This document shows, one piece after another, positions 7,175-11,221 of a DNA stretch of 11,221 nt. The notes beneath the pieces are model-generated. The model made no database searches, was not told the DNA's origin, and saw nothing but the letters and a program-made list of their open reading frames with translations. Within the stretch, counting starts at the first letter, position 1. Each line of letters starts with the position of its first letter. A program made the position numbers and the translations under genes. The stretch is from Chloroflexota bacterium (GTDB lineage Bacteria; Chloroflexota; Limnocylindria; Limnocylindrales; CSP1-4). The stretch lies in assembly GCA_021786915.1 (NCBI GenBank), contig JAJYMP010000595.1, positions 1-11,221 of the forward strand. The letters run 5' to 3'.

Positions 7175-7873
7175 GTGGACGCCCGAATCCTGCTGGTCGA
7201 GGACGACCCGTCGATCCGCGAGGTGACCGCGCTCGGGCTTCGCGGAGCCGGCTTCACGGTGACCACCGCGGCTGACGGCGCCGAGGGGCTGGAGCGCTGG
7301 CGGGCCGAGACGCCCGACCTGGTCCTGCTCGACGTGATGCTGCCGAGGCTCGACGGCCTTGAGGTGCTGCGCGCGATCCGCCGCGTGGCGACGACGCCGG
7401 TCGTGATGCTGACCGCCCGGGCCGACACCATCGATGTCGTGGTGGGCCTCGAGTCCGGCGCAGACGACTACGTGAAGAAGCCGTTCGAGATGCCCGAGCT
7501 CGTGGCGCGGGTGCGGGCGGCGCTGCGGCGGAGGTCCGGCGAGGCGCCGTCCGGCGCGAGCGAGGAGCACATCATCCTGGGGCCCGTGTCCATCGACGCG
7601 GCCGGCCGCACCGCGGCCCTCGACGGCCGGGAGCTCGGGCTGACCCGCACCGAGTTCGACCTCCTGCTCGAGCTCGCGCGCCAGCCCGGGCGCGTCCTGG
7701 CCCGCGAAACGCTCCTCGACCACGTCTGGGGCTATGACTTCCTGGGCGACTCGAGGCTCGTCGACGTCGCTGTCGGACGGCTTCGCGCGAAGCTGGAGGC
7801 GGACCCGGCCAACCCCACGCTGATCGTCACGGTCCGCGGCGCCGGCTACAAGGCCGTGCGGCCGGACCCTTGA
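7175..7873 (+). CDS. OmpR-family response regulator, MtrA-like
   Basis: A 232-residue DNA-binding response regulator. The receiver (about 3-118) has acidic residues E9, D10 and D11, phospho-acceptor D53 in LLDVMLPRLDG, T80 and K102 in KKPF. The winged-helix domain (about 133-229) ends with the family pattern DVAVGRLRAKLEADPANP followed by VRGAGYK. The stretch VVMLTARADTIDVVVGLESG and the following ADDY-KPF-ELVARVRA region are very close to mycobacterial MtrA as I remember it, closer than to PhoP or KdpE types. The sensor-kinase gene follows at once, and the regulator is presumably phosphorylated by it. GTG 7175 is the start that gives the normal N-terminus; it has a -10-like hexamer 7 nt upstream and no Shine-Dalgarno. 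In Actinomycetota MtrA controls cell-wall hydrolases and division genes; transferring that role here is inference. Confidence 0.93.
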   Translation: MDARILLVEDDPSIREVTALGLRGAGFTVTTAADGAEGLERWRAETPDLVLLDVMLPRLDGLEVLRAIRRVATTPVVMLTARADTIDVVVGLESGADDYVKKPFEMPELVARVRAALRRRSGEAPSGASEEHIILGPVSIDAAGRTAALDGRELGLTRTEFDLLLELARQPGRVLARETLLDHVWGYDFLGDSRLVDVAVGRLRAKLEADPANPTLIVTVRGAGYKAVRPDP

Positions 7874-7905
7874 CCACGCCAGCGGGAAGCGAGCGCGAGG
7901 GCCGG

Positions 7906-9366
7906 ATGAGACGCCGGATTCGGGTCCCGGGCGGGCTCCGGACGCGGCTGGCCCTGACGCTCGTGGCGCTGGTCGCGGTGACGGTGGCAGGGATCGGCGT
8001 CGGCGTGTACGCCTTCGTCGACGCGTCGCTGCGCGCCTCCATGGTGTCCGAGGCGCGACGACAGGCCAATTTCAACCTCTCGGTGCTGCTCCCGGCGGAG
8101 GACCCAGCCCCGACGACCGCCGCCGCGTTCGCCGCGAGCGGGCTGCCGGCCGCCTTCCAGTTCCGCGGCGACGTCGCGACCATCGCCGACTACGGGGGCG
8201 GCGACGTGTTCGCGCCGCAGCAGCTCGCCGGCGCGCTGGCGGAGATCAATCCCGAGCTCCGCTCCATCGTGGCGTCGGGCCAGCTGGGGTACGCGTGGCA
8301 GGACCTGCGCGGCGTGAGCTCACTCGTCGTCGGCGGGCGGCAGGGGGCGGCGCCGCCGGACCTCTACTTCGTGTTCGACGCCCGGCCGGTCGACGAGGCG
8401 CTCGCGCAGCTGCGGGTCGGGCTCGCCGGCGCCGGGCTGCTGGCCGTCCTCGTCGCGCTGGTGGCCGCCGGGATCATCGCCCGCGGGATCCTGCGCCCGG
8501 TGGGTGCCGCCGCCATCGCCGCGCGCAGGATCGCGGGCGGCGATCTCGCGGCGCGGGTGCCGGCAGGGGGCCGCGACGAGCTCGCCGGGCTCGCGACCGA
8601 GCTCAACCGCATGGCGGCCTCGCTCGAGGCCACGGTGGCCCGGCTCGAGGAGGCCCAGGGCCGCAACCGCCAGTTCGTGGCCGACGTGGCCCACGAGCTC
8701 CGCACGCCGCTCGCGGCGCTCATCGCCGAGGCGTCGCTGATCGAGCCTGCGCTGGCCAACCTGCCGCCCGATGCGCGGCGTGCCGGCGAGCTGCTGGCGG
8801 GCGACCTGCGCCGGGTGCGGACGCTCGTCGACGATCTCCTGGAGATCTCGCGCTTCGACGCGGAGGCGGAGCGCCCCGCCCTCGAGGACGTGGACCTCGG
8901 TCGCGTCGTCCGCGCGGTGGCCGCTGCGCGCCTCCCGGACGCCGCAGTCACGGTACCCGCCGCCCCGCTCCTCGCCAGGACCGACCCCCGGCGTCTTGAC
9001 CGGATCCTCGGCAATCTGCTCGACAACGCCCGGGAGCACGCGACGGGAGCGCCCGTCGAGGTGTCGCTGGCCCCCGTCCGCGACGGGGCGGTGATCACGG
9101 TCGCCGATCGCGGTCCGGGCGTGTCGGTCGCCTCGCTCCCCCACCTGTTCGAGCGCTTCTACAAGGCGGACCCGTCGCGGCGGGGCGGGTCGTCGGGGCT
9201 GGGCCTCGCGATCGCCGCCGAGCACGCGGGGCTGATCGGCGCATCGCTGCGGGCGCGGCCGCGCCCGGGGGGAGGCCTCGTCTTCGCGCTCACGCTGCCG
9301 TCCTCGCCCGTGACGGAACCGTTACCGGCCAGCGATGCCGGGGTGATCCGCCGGCAGGATCCTTGA
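7906..9366 (+). CDS. Membrane sensor histidine kinase (HAMP-HisKA-HATPase), MtrB-like partner
   Basis: From ATG 7906 the product has 486 residues. GAGGG at 7897-7901 supports this start. An in-frame TTG at 7870 overlaps the regulator stop as TTGA and would add 12 residues. A first membrane helix lies at about 14-38. An extracytoplasmic sensor region of about 130 residues follows, then a second helix at about 172-193 and a HAMP linker to about 250. The phospho-acceptor is H263 in ADVAHELRTPLAAL. The N box is GNLLDNAREH (N374), the G1 box DRGPG starts at 401, the F box is LFERFYKAD, and the G2 box is GSSGLGLAIA (glycines about 431-433). All kinase residues are intact. It autophosphorylates in response to an envelope signal and should pass phosphate to the adjacent OmpR-type regulator. 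With the downstream GerMN lipoprotein it forms a module like mtrAB-lpqB. The sensor region shows no family I can name. Confidence 0.92.
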   Translation: MRRRIRVPGGLRTRLALTLVALVAVTVAGIGVGVYAFVDASLRASMVSEARRQANFNLSVLLPAEDPAPTTAAAFAASGLPAAFQFRGDVATIADYGGGDVFAPQQLAGALAEINPELRSIVASGQLGYAWQDLRGVSSLVVGGRQGAAPPDLYFVFDARPVDEALAQLRVGLAGAGLLAVLVALVAAGIIARGILRPVGAAAIAARRIAGGDLAARVPAGGRDELAGLATELNRMAASLEATVARLEEAQGRNRQFVADVAHELRTPLAALIAEASLIEPALANLPPDARRAGELLAGDLRRVRTLVDDLLEISRFDAEAERPALEDVDLGRVVRAVAAARLPDAAVTVPAAPLLARTDPRRLDRILGNLLDNAREHATGAPVEVSLAPVRDGAVITVADRGPGVSVASLPHLFERFYKADPSRRGGSSGLGLAIAAEHAGLIGASLRARPRPGGGLVFALTLPSSPVTEPLPASDAGVIRRQDP

Positions 9367-9397
9367 GCCGTTCGGAACCCGCATCGAGGTCCCGGCC

Positions 9398-10393
9398 ATG
9401 CGAACCGCCGGCCGTCCAGTCACCGCCCTCCTCGCCCTCGCCGCTGCCCTCGCCCTCGTCGGCTGCACGCCGACGGCCGGTCCGCTCGGCAGCCCGTCCT
9501 CGCCCGCCCCCACCGGCGACGCATCGGTCGCCCCGCCCTCGGGCGACGCCACGCCGGGGCCCACCGGCCAGGCCAGCCCCACGGCCGCCGCGCCCGCCAC
9601 GTCCGCTCCGGCATCGTCGCCCACGTCGTCGGCCGCCAGTGCCACGCCCGCCGCGCCGACCCCCACGGCGTCGCCGACCGCTTCGGGCACCACGCTCGTC
9701 CGCGCATACTTCGTGCTCGGCCAGACCGGCCTCGTCCCGGTCCTGCGCACGATCCCGGCCACGACCGGCGTCGCCGCCGCGGCGATGCGCCAGCTGATCG
9801 CGGGCCCGAGTGCCGACGAGCTGGACGCGAACCCGGCACTCCGCTCGGCGGTTCCCGCCTCGACCCGGCTCCTCGGCCTCGCGATCAAGAGCGGCGTCGC
9901 CACCGTCAACCTCTCGAGCGAGTTCCAGGCCGGCTACTCGCAGTCCGCGCCCGACGCGCGGTACGGCCAGGTCGTCTACACGCTGACCCAGTTCGCCACG
10001 GTCAAGTCGGTCGTCTTCCAGTTCGACGGACAGCCCGCGAGCGGGATCGCCGGCCAGCGCTCCGCTTATCAGGGCCAGCTCCTGCGCGCGATCTTCGTGG
10101 ACCACCCGGCGTGGGGCGCCGGCGCCGGCAACCCGGTCGTCGTGTCGGGCGTCGCGAATGTGTTCGAGGCCGTCTTCCGGGTCCAGGTCGAGGACGCCAA
10201 GGGCAAGGTGCTCGCCGACCAGCAGGTTATGGCCTCCTGCGGCACCGGCTGCTGGGGGACCTTCTCGACCAGCGTCCCCTACACGGTCGCCAAGGCCCAG
10301 TGGGGCACGCTGCGAGTGTTCGACCTCTCGGCCAAGGACGGCTCGACCGTGGACGTGACCGAGTACCCGGTCTGGCTCACGCCGGCGGGCTGA
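9398..10393 (+). CDS. GerMN-Gmad2 domain lipoprotein, LpqB-like position
   Basis: A 331-residue secreted lipoprotein. The signal peptide has a short basic start and a leucine/alanine core, and ends in the lipobox LVGC with lipidated C23. A Pro/Ser/Thr/Ala-rich linker follows (about 24-97), suited to spanning a thick wall. A GerMN domain (about 98-212) contains VRAYFVLGQTGLVPV, the helix AAAAMRQLIAGPSADE, and a VATVNLSSEF strand. The C-terminal domain (about 229-328; IFVDHPAWG, NVFEAVFRVQVEDAKGKVL, WGTF, VFDLSAKDGS) matches the immunoglobulin-like Gmad2 domain found with GerMN and in spore-germination-associated proteins. C281 and C285 could form a disulfide. ATG 9398 has GAGGT at 9386-9390. 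It lies 31 bp after the kinase gene and is probably co-transcribed with it. In Actinomycetota, LpqB at this position tunes MtrB activity; the same role here is inference. GerMN proteins also occur without any link to sporulation. Confidence 0.87.
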   Translation: MRTAGRPVTALLALAAALALVGCTPTAGPLGSPSSPAPTGDASVAPPSGDATPGPTGQASPTAAAPATSAPASSPTSSAASATPAAPTPTASPTASGTTLVRAYFVLGQTGLVPVLRTIPATTGVAAAAMRQLIAGPSADELDANPALRSAVPASTRLLGLAIKSGVATVNLSSEFQAGYSQSAPDARYGQVVYTLTQFATVKSVVFQFDGQPASGIAGQRSAYQGQLLRAIFVDHPAWGAGAGNPVVVSGVANVFEAVFRVQVEDAKGKVLADQQVMASCGTGCWGTFSTSVPYTVAKAQWGTLRVFDLSAKDGSTVDVTEYPVWLTPAG

Positions 10394-10427
10394 TCACCGC
10401 GAGCGCGTCCGACCGCAGCCACCGCCA

Positions 10428-10453
10428 CGAGCCCGGCCCACCCGCCGGGCTCG
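10428..10453. terminator. Stem-loop between convergent genes (possible bidirectional terminator)
   Basis: CGAGCCCGGC (10428-10437) and GCCGGGCTCG (10444-10453) form a perfect 10-bp stem with a 6-nt loop (CCACCC). It sits 35 bp after the lipoprotein stop and 34 bp beyond the end of the truncated nucleoside hydrolase on the other strand. It is placed well to end transcripts from both sides, but neither strand has a T-run next to it, so any termination would not be of the classic intrinsic type. Confidence 0.5.
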
Positions 10454-10486
10454 CCGATTACCGGCGGAGCCCGCGGCGGCAGCAGG

Positions 10487-10807
10487 TCAGCGGTAACTCG
10501 CGACGGCCTCGATCAGCACGGTGCACCTGGGGCGCGTCTCGAGGGCACGGACCAGGGGCTGGGCAGGCCCGGCGGCCACGGGGACGTCCGGGCGGCCCAG
10601 CAGCGCGAGCACCCGCAGCGCGTTGCGCGTCGTCGCCGCCAGCGGCGCATTGCCGCCGATCGTGGTGATCCCCAGCACCTGGAGCTCCGGCCGGGCGAGG
10701 GCGAGGGCGATCGCCAGCGCGTCGTCGTGGCCCGGGTCGCAGTCGATGATGACCGGCGTGCGGCGGGCCGGGCCTCCATCGGGAACGGCGGTGCTGTCGG
10801 CGTTCAC
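10487..10807 (-). pseudogene. Truncated, frameshifted nucleoside hydrolase (second tandem copy)
   Basis: The 106-residue frame begins with GTG at 10807-10805, overlapping the stop of the upstream nucleoside hydrolase by 4 nt (GTGA). It holds a good N-terminal third of an inosine-uridine-type nucleoside hydrolase: [16 protein letters not shown] (18-31) with the calcium-binding D-x-D-P-G-x-D-D motif, then ITTIGGN and a [14 protein letters not shown] helix, then PLVRALET. The family should next read about A-x-x-VHG-x-x-GL-x-G-x-x-LP. In this frame it does not, but shifting by one base near 10535 yields [15 protein letters not shown] in exact register with RihA-type proteins. After that all similarity stops. 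The family is normally about 310-330 residues and needs a C-terminal His-Asp, so the product would be inactive. A single sequencing error cannot explain it all, because the C-terminal two-thirds are also absent. Confidence 0.75.
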
Positions 10808-11221
10808 GGGAGCCTCGCGTACGCGTCCAGGAGCAGGCCGACGAACCGGCCGCGGTCGATGGCGATGCCGACGTCGGCGTTGGCTTCGAGGCCCCGGCGA
10901 CGGAGGCGGTTCGGCAGCCCATCGCAGACGGTCCGCCCGCGGGCCGGGCCGTGGCCCGTCTCGACCGCCACCTGGTAGCGCGCCACGGTGACGAGGTCAG
11001 GAGCGACCAGGTGCGCGATGGCGACGGCGTCGTGGACCGCCGAGGTGGTGGAGCCGGACCACGCGAGGTTCCGCTCGAGGGCGAATTCGGTCAGCTCGGC
11101 CGCGATCACGGCCGAGCGGGTGCCGATGCCCCGCAGCGCCTGCGCGGAGGCGCGGTCGAGCAGCGCCTGGTGGGTCACGTCGAGGCCCATTATCGTGATC
11201 GGCAGGCCCGATCGAAACACG
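10804..11221 (-). CDS. Inosine-uridine-preferring nucleoside hydrolase, C-terminal part (5' end outside window)
   Basis: Hydrolyses the N-glycosidic bond of ribonucleosides to free base and ribose in nucleoside salvage, in the cytosol, using bound calcium. The gene enters from the right edge on the minus strand. The GTG at the very edge is read here as an internal codon, because [17 protein letters not shown] aligns with the middle of RihA-like proteins (VF-x-SG-[IL]-P-x-x-x-x-GLDVTH). About 138 C-terminal residues are visible. The essential His-Asp pair is in [11 protein letters not shown] (63-64 of the visible part), and the C-terminal strand is [21 protein letters not shown], normal for the family. 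The stop overlaps the start of the truncated second copy by 4 nt, indicating tandem duplicated genes in one transcript. Substrate preference (purine, pyrimidine or both) cannot be read from this half. Confidence 0.92.
   Translation of the reverse strand, partial: VFRSGLPITIMGLDVTHQALLDRASAQALRGIGTRSAVIAAELTEFALERNLAWSGSTTSAVHDAVAIAHLVAPDLVTVARYQVAVETGHGPARGRTVCDGLPNRLRRRGLEANADVGIAIDRGRFVGLLLDAYARLP

Noticed and set aside
7870..7905. TTG 7870 as the start of the sensor kinase (TTGA overlap with the regulator stop)
   Set aside because: It is possible by translational coupling, but ATG 7906 has a GAGGG ribosome-binding site and is followed directly by the basic N-terminus and first membrane helix.
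10487..11221. Circularly permuted nucleoside hydrolase (C-terminal half preceding N-terminal half)
   Set aside because: The C-terminal part has its own stop and clearly continues from outside the window. The N-terminal part has its own start in a different frame and is cut short. Tandem duplication with decay of the second copy is simpler.
1..11221. tRNA, rRNA, riboswitch or T-box elements
   Set aside because: I saw no cloverleaf, rRNA segment or T-box-like leader on either strand. The thrC leader is only 14 bp from the preceding stop, leaving no room for one.

Overview
The window is a very GC-rich bacterial chromosomal segment. It has tightly packed genes, GTG as well as ATG starts, and several starts that appear leaderless (a -10-like hexamer placed 7-9 nt before the start codon, with no Shine-Dalgarno). 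Gene content and style suggest a high-GC, probably monoderm lineage such as Chloroflexota (Limnocylindria/Ellin6529-like) or Actinomycetota. This placement is an inference; no rRNA or other marker gene is present to settle it.

Layout, left to right. Positions 1-108 hold the last 35 codons of an open frame that resembles the C-terminus of an IS110-family transposase. It ends 14 bp before threonine synthase thrC (123-1649). The 305-bp gap after thrC contains a candidate stem-loop, a cluster of four related imperfect palindromes (three direct copies at an exact 40-bp period plus one inverted copy), and a probable promoter. A phosphoglucomutase/phosphomannomutase-family enzyme (1955-3436) and a type II NADH dehydrogenase (3541-4962) follow on the plus strand. 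A soluble hybrid histidine kinase (PAS-HisKA-HATPase-receiver, 4950-6542, minus strand) converges on the NADH dehydrogenase, and the two coding regions overlap by 13 bp at their 3' ends.

A divergent 217-bp gap leads to a small zincin-type metallopeptidase (6760-7149). Next comes a three-gene module: an OmpR-family response regulator (7175-7873), a membrane sensor kinase (7906-9366) and a lipoprotein with GerMN and Gmad2 domains (9398-10393). The gene order and the regulator sequence recall the actinobacterial mtrA-mtrB-lpqB cell-envelope operon. The lipoprotein here has a C-terminal Gmad2 domain where LpqB has a propeller-type domain, so this looks like a variant of the module.

The right end holds two tandem minus-strand nucleoside hydrolase genes. 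The upstream one runs off the window edge and shows an intact C-terminal half. The downstream one starts inside the stop codon of the first, keeps the N-terminal calcium-binding motif, and breaks after about 90 residues through an apparent one-base frameshift, so it is probably a pseudogene. A 10-bp perfect stem-loop lies between it and the convergent lipoprotein gene.

Most of the window is ordinary housekeeping and signalling. The parts most worth following up are the palindromic repeat cluster after thrC, the MtrAB-lipoprotein variant, and the decaying second nucleoside hydrolase.
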